This document shows positions 34,247 through 45,818 of a DNA stretch of 64,000 bases, piece by piece; positions within the stretch are counted from its first letter, which is position 1, and each line of letters starts with the position of its first letter. Under the pieces are notes generated by a model. It searched no databases, was not told where the DNA came from, and saw only the letters and a program-made list of their open reading frames with translations. The stretch spans positions 519,117-583,116 of the forward strand of contig NZ_JAERQY020000003.1 of the NCBI RefSeq assembly GCF_016735495.2, read 5' to 3'. Origin of the DNA: Lysobacter sp. MMG2 (lineage in GTDB: Bacteria; Pseudomonadota; Gammaproteobacteria; Xanthomonadales; Xanthomonadaceae). The translations under genes were made by a program, and so were the position numbers.

Positions 34247-35526
34247 TCAGGCGCCCGGCGAATCGAGGCCACGCATCGCGCGGCGCAGGGCGATGGCCTC
34301 GGTGAGGTGCGCCGTGGCGATGGTCTCGGCGCCGGCGAGGTCGGCCACGGTGCGCGCCACGCGCAGGATGCGGTGCATCGAACGCGCCGAGAGTTGCAGC
34401 GCATCCACCGCGCGCTCCAGCAGCGACTGGTCCGCGTCCGCGAGGCGGCAGGCCGCGGCGGTTTCCGGCTGATCGAGCGCCGCATTCGTCTTGCCTGCGC
34501 GAGCATGCTGGCGCGCACGCGCCTGGATGACACGATCGCGCACCGCGTGGGTGGGTTCGCCGCCGGGCGCGTCGGGGCGCAGCTCGGCAGGTGGCAGGCG
34601 CGAGACTTCCACGTGCAGGTCGATGCGGTCGAGCAGCGGGCCCGACACGCGCGCGCGATAGCGTCGCACCGCCTCCTGGCTGCAACGGCAGCGGCCGGAG
34701 GCATCGCCGGCCCAGCCGCACGGGCAGGGGTTCATCGCCGCCACGAGCTGGAAGCGCGCCGGAAATTCCGCACTGCGCGCCGCGCGCGAAACGGTGATGA
34801 CGCCGGCTTCCAGCGGTTCGCGCAGGACTTCGAGCGCGCGGCGGTCCCATTCGGGCAATTCGTCGAGGAAGAGCACGCCCTGGTGGGCCAGGGAAATCTC
34901 GCCGGGCCGCGGCTGCGCACCACCGCCGACCAGCGCGACCGCGCTCGCGGTGTGGTGGGGCGACCGGAACGGACGCTCGCGCCAGCGCGCCGGGTCGAGG
35001 CCGCGCCCGCTCACGGACGCGATGGCCGCCGCTTCCAGCGCTTCTTCCTCACTGGCCTCCGGCAACAGGCCCGGCAGGCGCGAGGCCAATAGCGTCTTGC
35101 CGCAGCCGGGCGGCCCGACCAGCAACAGGTGATGCCCGCCGGCGGCCGCAACTTCCAGCGCGCGCCGCGCCTGCGCCTGGCCGCGCACGTCGGCGAGGTC
35201 CGGGCCGAGCCGGCGTTCCAGCGCGGGCGCCTGCGCGAACGGCAAGGCCTTGCGCGCCGTCAGGTGGGCACAGACTTCCAGCAGCGTGCGCGCGGGTCGC
35301 ACCTCGACGCGGCCGGCCAGCGCGGCCTCCGCGCCGTTGGCGACGGGAACGATCAACTTCCGACCGGCGTCGCCGGCCGCGAGCGCGGCGGGGAGCACGC
35401 CGTCCACCGCGCGCAGCTCGCCGGTGAGGGCGAGCTCGCCGAGGAACTCGCAGTCCGCCAGCGACTCCAGTGGAATCTGCCCGCTGGCCGCCAGCAGGCC
35501 CAGGGCGATGGGCAGGTCGAAGCGGC
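34247..35526 (-). pseudogene. comM: comM, C-terminal part (split by insertion)
   Basis: The downstream 425 codons of ComM/YifB, a hexameric helicase of the Mg-chelatase-like AAA+ group that promotes branch migration during natural transformation. The frame begins at RFDLPIALGLLAA (codon at 35524) with no start of its own. Walker A is GPPGCGKTLLA, Walker B region is GVLFLDELPEWD, and the Cys cluster is MNPCPCGW...CRC. The C-terminal YifB domain is complete. Its 79-codon N-terminal part lies at 37583-37819, separated by 2,056 bases of other DNA. Joined, they give 504 codons in frame, the normal ComM length. Confidence 0.93.
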
Positions 35527-35542
35527 AAACTACGGGTTAGTT

Positions 35543-35557
35543 GTCAAGCATGGACAA
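35543..35557. repeat. Islet end motif, left (GTCAAGCATGGACAA)
   Basis: Starts 17 bases inside the left boundary. It matches 37531-37545 at 13 of 15 positions in direct orientation. Here it is part of a small palindrome, GTTGTC-aagcatg-GACAAC, as expected for a recombinase or regulator site. Confidence 0.6.
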
Positions 35558-35576
35558 CCGAAATATCCGCTAAATC

Positions 35577-35801
35577 CTACGCGCCAGCCTCCTGCAACAG
35601 CTGGGACGGGCGAACCCTAAGTCCTGCGGCCACCCTGCTCAATGTGGCGATGGTCAAATTGCGCGATCCGCGCTCGATACTTCCATAGTAGGCGCGGTGC
35701 ATTTCAATAACGTCGGCAAATCGGTCTTGGCTGACATCGAGGGCCTCTCGGTGCGCCCGGATGACCGATCCCAGTCGCAGCCTTAGCGTCGCTTCGTCCA
35801 T
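35577..35801 (-). CDS. Short XRE-family helix-turn-helix regulator
   Basis: A 74-residue protein that is nearly all Cro/C1-type HTH: LGSVIRAHREALDVSQDRFADVIEMHRAYYGSIERGSRNLTIATL is read as helices 1-4 of the fold. Its size is like controller proteins of restriction systems and small islets. It is encoded leftward at the left end of the islet, divergent from the other islet genes, with an AT-rich patch (35846-35880) between them. It probably controls that divergent promoter and itself; this is inference. Confidence 0.85.
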   Translation of the reverse strand: MDEATLRLRLGSVIRAHREALDVSQDRFADVIEMHRAYYGSIERGSRNLTIATLSRVAAGLRVRPSQLLQEAGA

Positions 35802-35886
35802 CCGCGCACGCTACGGACAGCGCTACTTCTATCGCTACGACCATAAATGTAGGCTACATATATATATCAATCGGCAAACATGCTTC

Positions 35887-36246
35887 ATGCGCCTCATATT
35901 GCGAGATGACACGTTAGACGAGCAGGTCACTGTGACGCTCTCGCCAGAGGCGAACGAGGCCTTGCGGATTCAAAGGTCAAGGTGCCAGTCCGACACTGCC
36001 GAATCGGTTTGGAAGGAGCGCTTGCGAACGTCCATGGAGAACGCGCTTCTCGCGAGCCTGGATTGGGACATTCGTCCACCCACAAAAGCTCAGGTCCAAT
36101 ACGCCCTCGCTATTGCGAAGGCCCTGCGCGTCGGTCTACCGGGAGAGGCCCTACAACATCAAGGCGCCATGCGCGAATTCCTAGATAGACACGCGGATGT
36201 CTTCAAAGCGATGAACCAACGCCCATCAGTTGGCACGAACCTTTAG
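35887..36246 (+). CDS. Uncharacterised islet protein
   Basis: A 119-residue protein starting MRLILRDDTLDEQVTVTLSPEA. The N-terminal half looks like a small beta region. The C-terminal half is helical and has the pattern PPTKAQVQYALAIAKALRVGLP followed by FLDRHADVFKA. No family is confidently recognised. The ATG at 35887 is chosen over an in-frame start at 35761 because the longer form would overlap the XRE gene antisense and cross the presumed promoter region (a TATATATAT run at 35859-35867). Confidence 0.6.
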   Translation: MRLILRDDTLDEQVTVTLSPEANEALRIQRSRCQSDTAESVWKERLRTSMENALLASLDWDIRPPTKAQVQYALAIAKALRVGLPGEALQHQGAMREFLDRHADVFKAMNQRPSVGTNL

Positions 36247-36582
36247 CGCGCAGCGAACACGGGATGCCGATGCCTACTGATCGCCATGACTCTGTTTGGT
36301 TCCACCTGAATGAAGACCGTGAGACGGCGGCGGCGCTTGAGCTTCGCTCGACGCTCATGCTTGAGCTAGAGAAGCTCCTCGATGCCGACCCGTGCCTTCG
36401 TTCCAAGATGAACCCTAGCCACCTCAGCGTCATTGAGCGCGGGCTTATCGCGGAAATTACAACCTCCGCCCTTGCGCTCATCGTCCATGACCTGGGTTAC
36501 AGGATCGAGACTAGGCTCGTGCCTAATGGGTCCAGGTCGAAGGCGGCAGCCAGATTAGCAAGCCACCTCACTGCCCGCTTTG

Positions 36583-38614
<2,032 letters not shown>

Positions 38615-38721
38615 GCCGCGCGGCGGTTCCCGTCGTGCGACATCGCGACGCTTGTCGCGCGAAGCATTCCTGCGCAGAGTGAGCGCCCCGCGCACGACGC
38701 GATCGCCACGAAACGGACTTC

Positions 38722-39834
38722 ATGCAGCGTCTTCCCGGACTCGATCTCCTGCGCGCCATCGCCGTGGTCTGGGTGATGCTGTTCCACTCCTTCCTCGTCG
38801 GCGGACTCGGGCCCGATTTCAAATGGCTCGAGCGCTACGGCTGGATGGGCGTGGACATTTTCTTCGTCCTCAGCGGCTTCCTGATCGGGCGCCAGGTGCT
38901 GGCGCCGCTGGCGCGCGGCGAGGCGCTGTCGTTCGGCGATTTCTACGCGCGGCGCGCGTGGCGGATCCTGCCGGCGTTCGCGGCGGTGCTGGCGATCTAC
39001 CTCGCGTTCCCGGCGTGGCGTGAAGCACCCGGGATGGCGCCGTGGTGGCAGTTCGCCACGTTCACGTTCAACCTGCTGGTCGATTACGGCACGCAGCAGG
39101 CGTTCTCGCACGCGTGGTCGCTGTGCGTGGAGGAACATTTCTATCTGGTGTTCCCGGCGCTGGCCTGGGCGTTGTCGCGCCGGCCGTCGATGGCGAAGTT
39201 CGTGGGCGTGTGCGTGCTGGTGGTCGTCGCCGGCATCGCCTGGCGTGCCGGGGTCTGGCTGCACAACGACGCGCTGGATCGGCCGGGACCGTGGTTCGTC
39301 GAGGACCTCTACTACCCGACGTGGTGCCGCCTCGATGGCCTGCTGATGGGCGTCGTGCTGGCGACGATCGCGGTGTACCGGCCGGCGACATGGGAGCGCA
39401 TGACCGCGCGCGGGAATTCCTTCGCCGTGATCGGCCTGCTGGGCATGGCGCTGGCGTTCTGGTTGTTCCGCGAGCGCACGGGTTTGCTGGGCAACTCGAT
39501 CGGCTGGCCGGTGCTGTCGGCGGCGATCGCCTGCCTGGTGGTGGCAGGCGCGGGCACGCGCAGCTGGATCGGGCGCTGGTCGTTGCCGGGCGTGGCGTGG
39601 ATCGCGGGGATTTCCTACAGCCTCTACCTCAGCCACAAGCTGGTGTTCCATGCCGTGGACACGGCGTGGGGCGAGGTGCTCGCGGGGCGCGGGCTGCTGA
39701 CGTTCGCGGTGTACGCGCTCACCACGCTGGCGGGCGGGGCCGCGCTGCATTACGCGGTGGAGCGCCCCTTCCTCAAGCTGCGCGAACACCGCCGCGCCCG
39801 CACGCGTCTGCGTCTGGCCGACGCGACGGCCTGA
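38722..39834 (+). CDS. OafA/YrhL-type membrane acyltransferase
   Basis: An acyltransferase-3 family protein of 370 residues with about ten hydrophobic segments. The family start LPGLDLLRAIAVVWVMLFHS contains the conserved His. The FFVLSGFLIGRQ and RRAWRILPAF blocks and the SLCVEEHFYLVFP segment follow. Such proteins O-acylate cell-surface polysaccharides or lipids. The acceptor cannot be read here. It starts 107 bases after the PII gene and is convergent with an Lrp gene. Confidence 0.88.
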   Translation: MQRLPGLDLLRAIAVVWVMLFHSFLVGGLGPDFKWLERYGWMGVDIFFVLSGFLIGRQVLAPLARGEALSFGDFYARRAWRILPAFAAVLAIYLAFPAWREAPGMAPWWQFATFTFNLLVDYGTQQAFSHAWSLCVEEHFYLVFPALAWALSRRPSMAKFVGVCVLVVVAGIAWRAGVWLHNDALDRPGPWFVEDLYYPTWCRLDGLLMGVVLATIAVYRPATWERMTARGNSFAVIGLLGMALAFWLFRERTGLLGNSIGWPVLSAAIACLVVAGAGTRSWIGRWSLPGVAWIAGISYSLYLSHKLVFHAVDTAWGEVLAGRGLLTFAVYALTTLAGGAALHYAVERPFLKLREHRRARTRLRLADATA

Positions 39835-39849
39835 CGTCTTCGCCTTGCC

Positions 39850-40302
39850 TCAGGCCCCCGCGCCCAACGGCGGCGGGCGTCGGCGGATCGGCTGCGACTT
39901 CACGATCGACGTGCTGGTTTCGGCCTTGTCGGCGATGCGGTCGAGCAGCCCGTCGAGCTCTTCCATCGACGTCACGTACAGCCGCGCGATGTAGCAGTCG
40001 TCGCCCGTGACCTTGTCGCATTCGCCGAACTCGGGAATGCCCTGGATGAGTTCCTGCACGATGTGCAGCTTTCCGGGCAGCGGGCGGATGCGCACGATGG
40101 CCTGCATCGGATAGCCCAGCGCCGCCGGATTGAGCTCCACGGTGAAGCCGCGGATCACGCCGCGCTCCTCCAGCCGCCGGACGCGCTCGGTCACGCTGGG
40201 CGGCGACAGCCCGACCTCGGCCGCCAGGTCCTTCATGGAGATGCGTGCGTTCTCCAGCAATCGCTGGAGGATGCGCTGGTCGACGGGGTCGAGGGCATTC
40301 AT
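39850..40302 (-). CDS. Lrp/AsnC family transcriptional regulator
   Basis: A 150-residue feast/famine regulator. The N-terminal HTH is LDPVDQRILQRLLENARISMKDLAAEVGLSPPSV (first 35 residues), followed by a RAM/ligand-binding domain with VTGDDCYIARLYV. It diverges from the EamA exporter gene (121 bases apart), which suggests that it controls amino-acid or metabolite export by that neighbour. The longer upstream in-frame extension is discarded because it overlaps the divergent gene. Confidence 0.92.
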   Translation of the reverse strand: MNALDPVDQRILQRLLENARISMKDLAAEVGLSPPSVTERVRRLEERGVIRGFTVELNPAALGYPMQAIVRIRPLPGKLHIVQELIQGIPEFGECDKVTGDDCYIARLYVTSMEELDGLLDRIADKAETSTSIVKSQPIRRRPPPLGAGA

Positions 40303-40423
40303 CGGGTCATGTCCGTGTTTTGCCTTGAATTGTAAGGCGCATAGGCGAGTATGGCTTTCCATTCGTCTGGAATCCACCCGGGCCGCCGTCCATCCTGAAG
40401 CCTCCCCACACGAGGCAGGCTCC

Positions 40424-41329
40424 ATGCAAGCGCAGACACGCGGGGCGGTCGAGATGACCGTCGCCATGACCATCCTGGGCACGATCGGCTGGTTCGTCGT
40501 CGAATCGGGGCAGCCCGTTGCCAGCGTCGTGTTCTGGCGCTGCGCATTCGGTGCGGCGACCTTGCTGCTGGTGTGCGCGGCGCTGGGCCTGTTCCGCCGC
40601 CTGACCCTGCGGCAGTGGGGGCTGGCGATCGCCGGCGGCGCGGCCATCGTCGCCAACTGGGCGCTGTTGTTCGCGGCCTTTCCGCGGGCGTCGATCTCCG
40701 TCGCCACGGCGGTCTACAACACCCAGCCCTTCATCCTCGTGCTGCTGGGGGCGCTGTTCCTGGGCGAGCGGCTGACGTGGACGAAGGTCGCCTGGCTGGC
40801 GGTGTCGTTCAGCGGCGTGCTGCTGATCGTGCAGGGCAAACCCGGTGCCGGCGCGCTGGGGCCGGCGTTCGTGCAGGGCGTCGCGTTGGCCTTCGGCGCC
40901 GCGTTCTTCTACGCCTTGGCGACGCTGGCGACCAAGCGGTTGGCGGGCACGCCGCCGCATCTGGTCGCGCTGATCCAGGTCGGCGTGGGCGTGCTGCTGC
41001 TGGCACCGTTCACCGACTTCCATTCGCTGCCGGGCGATGGCCGCGCCTGGGCGTTCCTGATCACGCTGGGCGTCGTGCACACCGGCCTGATGTACATCCT
41101 GCTGTACGGCGCGATCCAGAAGCTGCCCACGCACGTGACCGGTGCGCTGTCCTTCCTCTATCCGGTGTCGGCGCTGCTGGTGGATTTTCTCGCCTGTGGG
41201 CACCGCCTGCAGCCGGCGCAGATCGTGGGCGCGGCGGCCATCCTGGTGGCGGCGGCGGGCATGAACCTGGGCTGGTCGCTCTCGAGTGTGCGCGCGCGCT
41301 TGCGGCTGCAACCCGTGATGCGGCGATAG
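40424..41329 (+). CDS. EamA/DMT family transporter
   Basis: A 301-residue inner-membrane protein with ten hydrophobic helices arranged as two EamA halves (first half near MTVAMTILGTIGWFVVESGQ, second near GVALAFGAAFFYALATLATK). The FWRCAFG and TLGVVHTGLMYILLYGAIQK segments are typical of drug/metabolite transporters. The substrate is unknown. Divergent pairing with an Lrp regulator points to amino acids or related compounds. Confidence 0.9.
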   Translation: MQAQTRGAVEMTVAMTILGTIGWFVVESGQPVASVVFWRCAFGAATLLLVCAALGLFRRLTLRQWGLAIAGGAAIVANWALLFAAFPRASISVATAVYNTQPFILVLLGALFLGERLTWTKVAWLAVSFSGVLLIVQGKPGAGALGPAFVQGVALAFGAAFFYALATLATKRLAGTPPHLVALIQVGVGVLLLAPFTDFHSLPGDGRAWAFLITLGVVHTGLMYILLYGAIQKLPTHVTGALSFLYPVSALLVDFLACGHRLQPAQIVGAAAILVAAAGMNLGWSLSSVRARLRLQPVMRR

Positions 41330-41356
41330 CGCCGCATCGGCCAACCGCGAGCCGCG

Positions 41357-41920
41357 CTAACGTTCTACGGGCGCGGCTTCGCCCTGCATGAAGCTGGCGA
41401 CGGGCTTGTCGCCGTTGACGGTGCGCGCCACGACGGTGACGGTCTTGCGGATGCGGTCGAGCTGGATCTCCAGGCTGCTGTCCGGCTTGCCCGGCGTGCT
41501 GAAGGAGCCGTAGAGGGTCGGGAAATCGCGGTCGTCGCGCGCGGACGTGTAGCTGTAGCTCGCGGTCTCGTGGAGCAGCGGCGGCAACTTCACCGAACCG
41601 ACTCGCCCCAGTTCGATGCGCTTGCCGCCCACGGTCAGCGTGCCGCCGTCGTCCAGGCGTTCGCGAAAGCAGAAGACGAACTCCTGCGCGACGGGCGCAG
41701 CCTTGGGCTCGCCGACCCAGCGGAAATCGCCTTCGTAGCTGTACGTGTAGCCGTAGGGGCCGCCGCTGCTGGTCTTCTCGCGGACCTCGCCGCTGAGCTG
41801 TTCGTGGAAGACGGCCTTCCAGCACGTTCCGTCATCGGACGCGCGCGATCCCGCGTGGACGCTGCCCGCCATGACGAGCAGGCAGAACAGCGGGACGATG
41901 CCCCGACGGCCGTTATCCAT
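41357..41920 (-). CDS. Uncharacterised exported protein
   Basis: A 187-residue protein with a signal peptide (MDNGRRGIVPLFCLLVMAGS VHA region) and a beta-rich mature part with two cysteines (GTCWKAVFHEQ, FVFCFRERLDD) and repeated Tyr/Gly stretches (GPYGYTYSYEGDF). No family is recognised. ATG 41920 follows AAAGGGGGA. It is convergent with the EamA gene. Confidence 0.65.
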   Translation of the reverse strand: MDNGRRGIVPLFCLLVMAGSVHAGSRASDDGTCWKAVFHEQLSGEVREKTSSGGPYGYTYSYEGDFRWVGEPKAAPVAQEFVFCFRERLDDGGTLTVGGKRIELGRVGSVKLPPLLHETASYSYTSARDDRDFPTLYGSFSTPGKPDSSLEIQLDRIRKTVTVVARTVNGDKPVASFMQGEAAPVER

Positions 41921-41983
41921 GAAGTCCCCCTTCGTGGCCGCCACGATAGCGTACGAAAAGAGCGGCTGCGCCGGCCGTCGCGA

Positions 41984-42640
41984 TCAGCCCTTGAGGCGGC
42001 GATAGACCCGCTTCCAGCCCAGGCGGATGGCGTCGACCCAGCGCGGTGGCGCCAGCATCTGCGCTTCCCGCGGCGTCGGCGCCTCGCCGATCAGGCGCTG
42101 GCGCATCTTCACCACGTTGGCCAGGTCGCTGCGGCGCAGTTCGCGCACCAGGGGCAGCCAGCGCAGCCAGCGCGGCGTGCGCATGGCGGAGGTGAAATCG
42201 ATCAGCACCGGCGTGGTGCCGCACACTAGCACGTTGGCCGGGTGCAGGTCGTTGTGCGTGATCCCCGCCGCGTGCAGCGAGGCGACCGCACCGCGCAGCT
42301 GCTGGAAGACGTGCGAGCCGGCTTCCATCGCCACTTCGCCCAGCGCGACGCCGGGGATGAACTCGATGCCCAGCGCGAGGCCGCCGATCGTGCCCAGCAA
42401 TGCCGGTGCATGTCGCCAGCCGCGCAGCCGGCCGAGCACGCGCGCTTCGCGACGCACCAGCAGCCGCGCCAGCGGCGACAGCAGCGTGCGTCGGTAGCGG
42501 CCGTAGTCCTTGACCACGGTCGGACGTCCGTCCACGTCGATCACGTAAACGTCGGGTTCCAGGAAGCGCTCGCCGCGCTTGAGCAAACGGGTTTCGGGCG
42601 GCAAGGACCGGGGGTCCTGCGGCAGGGCATTGGCATTCAT
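41984..42640 (-). CDS. Kinase-like protein (Kdo/RIO-type phosphotransferase fold)
   Basis: A 218-residue protein with a minimal protein-kinase-like core: VVKDYGRYRRT (candidate ATP-binding Lys), the catalytic loop HNDLHPANVLV and a metal-binding IDFTSAM. This pattern is shared by lipopolysaccharide Kdo kinases and RIO-type kinases. It is short and lacks the usual N-lobe Gly loop. The substrate is unknown; a lipid or sugar is likely. It stands alone. Confidence 0.7.
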   Translation of the reverse strand: MNANALPQDPRSLPPETRLLKRGERFLEPDVYVIDVDGRPTVVKDYGRYRRTLLSPLARLLVRREARVLGRLRGWRHAPALLGTIGGLALGIEFIPGVALGEVAMEAGSHVFQQLRGAVASLHAAGITHNDLHPANVLVCGTTPVLIDFTSAMRTPRWLRWLPLVRELRRSDLANVVKMRQRLIGEAPTPREAQMLAPPRWVDAIRLGWKRVYRRLKG

Positions 42641-42830
42641 CGGGGCGGTCCGGCGACGCGCGTCGTGCTCGGGGGAGGGCGGCGCGGCGGGGGCTGTGAA
42701 CCGTTGGGTTCAGTTATCGAAATACTAATGTCATGCCGGCGGACGATCGCCTTGGCCCGGGTGCACGCACTGTTCCGCGATCACGACAAAGTCCGCATAT
42801 GCGTGCAAGACGTCGCGCGGGAGCTCCAAC

Positions 42831-42857
42831 AAAAAAGCCCCGCTTTCGCGGGGCTTT
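42831..42857 (-). terminator. Rho-independent terminator after speE
   Basis: Seven-pair stem GCCCCGC/GCGGGGC with a four-base loop. On the minus strand it is followed by TTTTTT, directly downstream of the speE stop. Confidence 0.9.
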
Positions 42858-42881
42858 CAATGAAGCGGGGTGGGCGCGGAA

Positions 42882-43736
42882 TCAGCGGCCGTCCAGCTCC
42901 GCCGCCACGAACGGCGGCAGGCTCGACGCGCCCTGGTGGATGTCGGCGGTGTAGTACTTGGTGTCGAAATCCTTGGCGCGGGCGTCGGCCTGGCGGAAGT
43001 CGAAGCCCTGGCCCTTGCGCGCCAGCGTGCAGCTCCACCAGCCGGTCGGGTAGCACGGCTGCGGGAACGGCAGCGTCTGGAAGGTCGTGAAACCGGCCTT
43101 GCCCATCTCCGCGCGCATTTCCCTGATGAGCGAGAGCAGCATCAGCGGCGATTCGGACTGCTGGACCAGGATGCCGTCGTCCTTCAGCGCGCGGAAGCAG
43201 CTTTCGAAGAACGCCTTGTTGAACAGGCCTTCTGCCGGGCCGACCGGATCGGTGGAATCCACGATCACGATGTCCAGCGAGTTCGGCTCGCAGTTCTTCA
43301 TGTAGGCGATGCCGTCGTCGAACAGCAGCGTGGCGCGCGGATCGTCGTTGGCGTCGCACAGTTCCGGGAACCACTTCTCGGCCATGCGCGTGACCTGCTC
43401 GTCGATGTCGCACTGGACGGCCTTCTGCACGCCCTTGTGCTTGAGCACCTCGCGCAGCGTGCCGCAGTCGCCGCCGCCGATGATCACGACGTTCTTCGGG
43501 TCGGCGTGGGTGAACAGCGCCGCGTGGGACATCATCTCGTGATAGAAGAAATTGTCCTTCGTGGTCAGCATCATCGCGCCGTCGATGAGCATCAGGTTGC
43601 CCCAGTCGGTGCTCTCGAAGATCTCGATCTTCTGGAACGGCGACTGCACCTCGTCCAGCTTCTTGGTGATGCGATAGCCGATCGCCGAGCCGGTCGGCTC
43701 GAAGTTCTCGTAGTGCCAGGAGGTGTTGGTGCTCAT
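42882..43736 (-). CDS. speE: Spermidine synthase
   Basis: Transfers an aminopropyl group from decarboxylated SAM to putrescine. It has 284 residues with the family marks WGNLMLIDGAMMLTTKDNFFYHEMM, the SAM-site GGGDCGTLREVLKH, DDGIAYMK, and the catalytic loop IVDSTDPVGPAEGLF. It is divergent from speA, the first enzyme of the same pathway, so a shared regulatory region (43737-43928) is likely. A strong terminator follows. Confidence 0.97.
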   Translation of the reverse strand: MSTNTSWHYENFEPTGSAIGYRITKKLDEVQSPFQKIEIFESTDWGNLMLIDGAMMLTTKDNFFYHEMMSHAALFTHADPKNVVIIGGGDCGTLREVLKHKGVQKAVQCDIDEQVTRMAEKWFPELCDANDDPRATLLFDDGIAYMKNCEPNSLDIVIVDSTDPVGPAEGLFNKAFFESCFRALKDDGILVQQSESPLMLLSLIREMRAEMGKAGFTTFQTLPFPQPCYPTGWWSCTLARKGQGFDFRQADARAKDFDTKYYTADIHQGASSLPPFVAAELDGR

Positions 43737-43928
43737 CGTTGCGTCCCAGGGGAAAGGCCGTGCGGCGCGCGAGGGCGGCCGGGCGGGCGGAAAGGGGGCG
43801 GCATTGTAGCGGACCGGCCGTTACGGTCCGGCGTCGCGCGTCCGGGCGCTGCCTTCAGCATGAGGACGGGCCCGTCCGGCGCCGGGCTGTAGAATGCGCG
43901 TCCCCCCGCCTCCCCCGGTACCCCGCCG

Positions 43929-45818
43929 ATGTCCGACTGGTCGCTCGATCAGGCCCGCAAGACCTACTCGATTCCGCACTGGTCGGAAGGTTATTTCGAC
44001 GTCGGCGCGAGCGGGCAGGTCCTGGTGCGCCCGCGCGGCGCGAAAGGCCCGGCGATTTCGCTGCCGGCGGTGGTCGACGCCGCCCGGGCCAACGGCGCCA
44101 AGCTGCCGCTGCTGGTGCGCTTCCCGGACATCCTCGGCGACCGCCTGGGCAAGTTGCAGGCCGCTTTCGCGCAGGCGCAGGCCGAATGGGACTACGCCGG
44201 CGGCTACACCGCCGTGTACCCGATCAAGGTGAACCAGCACCGCGGCGTCGCCGGAACGCTGGCCTCGCACCGCGGCGAGGGCTTCGGCCTGGAGGCCGGC
44301 AGCAAGCCGGAGCTGATGGCCGTGCTCGCGCTGTCGCGCCCGGGCGGCCTGATCGTCTGCAACGGCTACAAGGACCGCGAGTACATCCGCCTGGCGCTGA
44401 TCGGCCGCAAGCTCGGCCTGCAGACCTACATCGTCATCGAAAAGCCCTCCGAGCTGGCGCTGGTGATGGAAGAAGCCGCCGCGCTGGGCGTGACGCCGGG
44501 CCTGGGTGTGCGCATGCGCCTGGCCTCGCTGGGCGCCGGCAAGTGGCAGAACAGCGGCGGCGACAAGGCCAAGTTCGGCCTCTCGCCGCGCCAGGTGCTG
44601 GACCTGTGGAAGAAGCTGCGCGACACCGGCATGTCCGACACGCTGCAGCTGCTGCATTTCCACATGGGCTCGCAGATCTCCAACGTGCGCGACATCGCCA
44701 ACGGCATGCGCGAGGCGACGCGCTATTTCGTCGAGCTCTCGCGCCTGGGCGCGAACATCCGTTACATGGATGTCGGCGGCGGATTGGGCATCGACTACGA
44801 AGGCACGCGCTCGCGCGGCTACTGCTCGATCAACTACGGCGTGCAGCAGTACGCCAACAGCATCGTGCAGCCGCTGTCGGAAGCCTGCGCCGAGAACGGC
44901 CTGGTGCCGCCGCGCATCGTCACCGAATGCGGCCGCGCGATGACCGCGCACCACGCCGTGCTGGTGGCGAACGTGTCGGAAGTCGAGGAAGCGCCGGAAG
45001 GCCGCATTCCCGACGTGCACGACGACGAGCCGTCGGTGATCCGTCACCTGCGCGAAGTCTACAACGAACTCGAACAGCGCCCGCCGGTGGAGCTGTTCCA
45101 CGAAGCGCAGCACCACCACAGCGAGGGCCTGGCGCTGTACGCGCTCGGCCAGCTCGACCTGGTGCACCGCGCGCGCATCGACGACCTGTTCTATGCGATC
45201 GCGCACGACGTGCGCAAACGCCTGAGCTACGACGAGAAGAGCCACCGCGAGCTGCTGGACGAACTCAACGATCGTCTCGTCGACAAGTACTTCGTCAATT
45301 TCAGCGTGTTCGAATCGATTCCGGACGTGTGGGCGATCGACCAGGTGTTTCCGATCGTGCCGATCGAGCGCCTGGACGAGGAACCCACCCGCCGCGGCGT
45401 TTTGGCCGACATGACCTGCGATTCCGACGGCACGGTGAAGACCTACGTCGAGAACGAGGGCCTGGACACCTCGCTGCCGTTGCACGCGCCGCGCAGCGGA
45501 GAGAGCTACCGACTGGGCTTCTTCCTGGTGGGTGCGTACCAGGAAATCCTCGGCGACATCCATAACCTGTTCGGCGACACCGACGCTGTGGAAGTGCGCA
45601 TCGAAGGCGATGACTACCAGCTCACCCAGCAGCGCCGTGGCGACACCACGGACGTGATGCTCGACTACGTCGGCTACCGCCTGGACGACCTGCGCGCCGC
45701 CTACCGCGAGAAGGTCGCCGCCGCCGCGCTGCCGGCGGACGAGGCCGCGCGCCTGGACGCCGCGCTGGAAAACGGCCTGACCGGCTACACCTACCTCGAC
45801 GACGCGCCGCTGGCATGA
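43929..45818 (+). CDS. speA: Biosynthetic arginine decarboxylase
   Basis: PLP-dependent alanine-racemase-fold decarboxylase of 629 residues that makes agmatine from arginine, feeding putrescine and spermidine synthesis. The PLP Lys100 is in AVYPIKVNQHR. MRLASLGAGKWQNSGGDKAKFGLS, LHFHMGSQI and MDVGGGLGIDYEGT are conserved blocks, and the CDSDGTV segment carries the second-subunit active-site Cys/Asp. A TAGAAT box at 43890-43895 may be its -10. The yciI-like gene overlaps its stop by four bases. Confidence 0.97.
   Translation: MSDWSLDQARKTYSIPHWSEGYFDVGASGQVLVRPRGAKGPAISLPAVVDAARANGAKLPLLVRFPDILGDRLGKLQAAFAQAQAEWDYAGGYTAVYPIKVNQHRGVAGTLASHRGEGFGLEAGSKPELMAVLALSRPGGLIVCNGYKDREYIRLALIGRKLGLQTYIVIEKPSELALVMEEAAALGVTPGLGVRMRLASLGAGKWQNSGGDKAKFGLSPRQVLDLWKKLRDTGMSDTLQLLHFHMGSQISNVRDIANGMREATRYFVELSRLGANIRYMDVGGGLGIDYEGTRSRGYCSINYGVQQYANSIVQPLSEACAENGLVPPRIVTECGRAMTAHHAVLVANVSEVEEAPEGRIPDVHDDEPSVIRHLREVYNELEQRPPVELFHEAQHHHSEGLALYALGQLDLVHRARIDDLFYAIAHDVRKRLSYDEKSHRELLDELNDRLVDKYFVNFSVFESIPDVWAIDQVFPIVPIERLDEEPTRRGVLADMTCDSDGTVKTYVENEGLDTSLPLHAPRSGESYRLGFFLVGAYQEILGDIHNLFGDTDAVEVRIEGDDYQLTQQRRGDTTDVMLDYVGYRLDDLRAAYREKVAAAALPADEAARLDAALENGLTGYTYLDDAPLA

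Noticed and set aside
35470..35688. Frame continuing from the islet's right-end gene if the islet were circular
   Set aside because: Joining the two islet ends does keep the frame open, but the continuation is antisense to the XRE gene and stops soon after, so it looks like chance.
35761..35886. Longer N-terminus for the islet protein at 35887-36246
   Set aside because: It would overlap the XRE gene antisense and cross an AT-rich promoter-like patch. The first 42 residues look non-coding.
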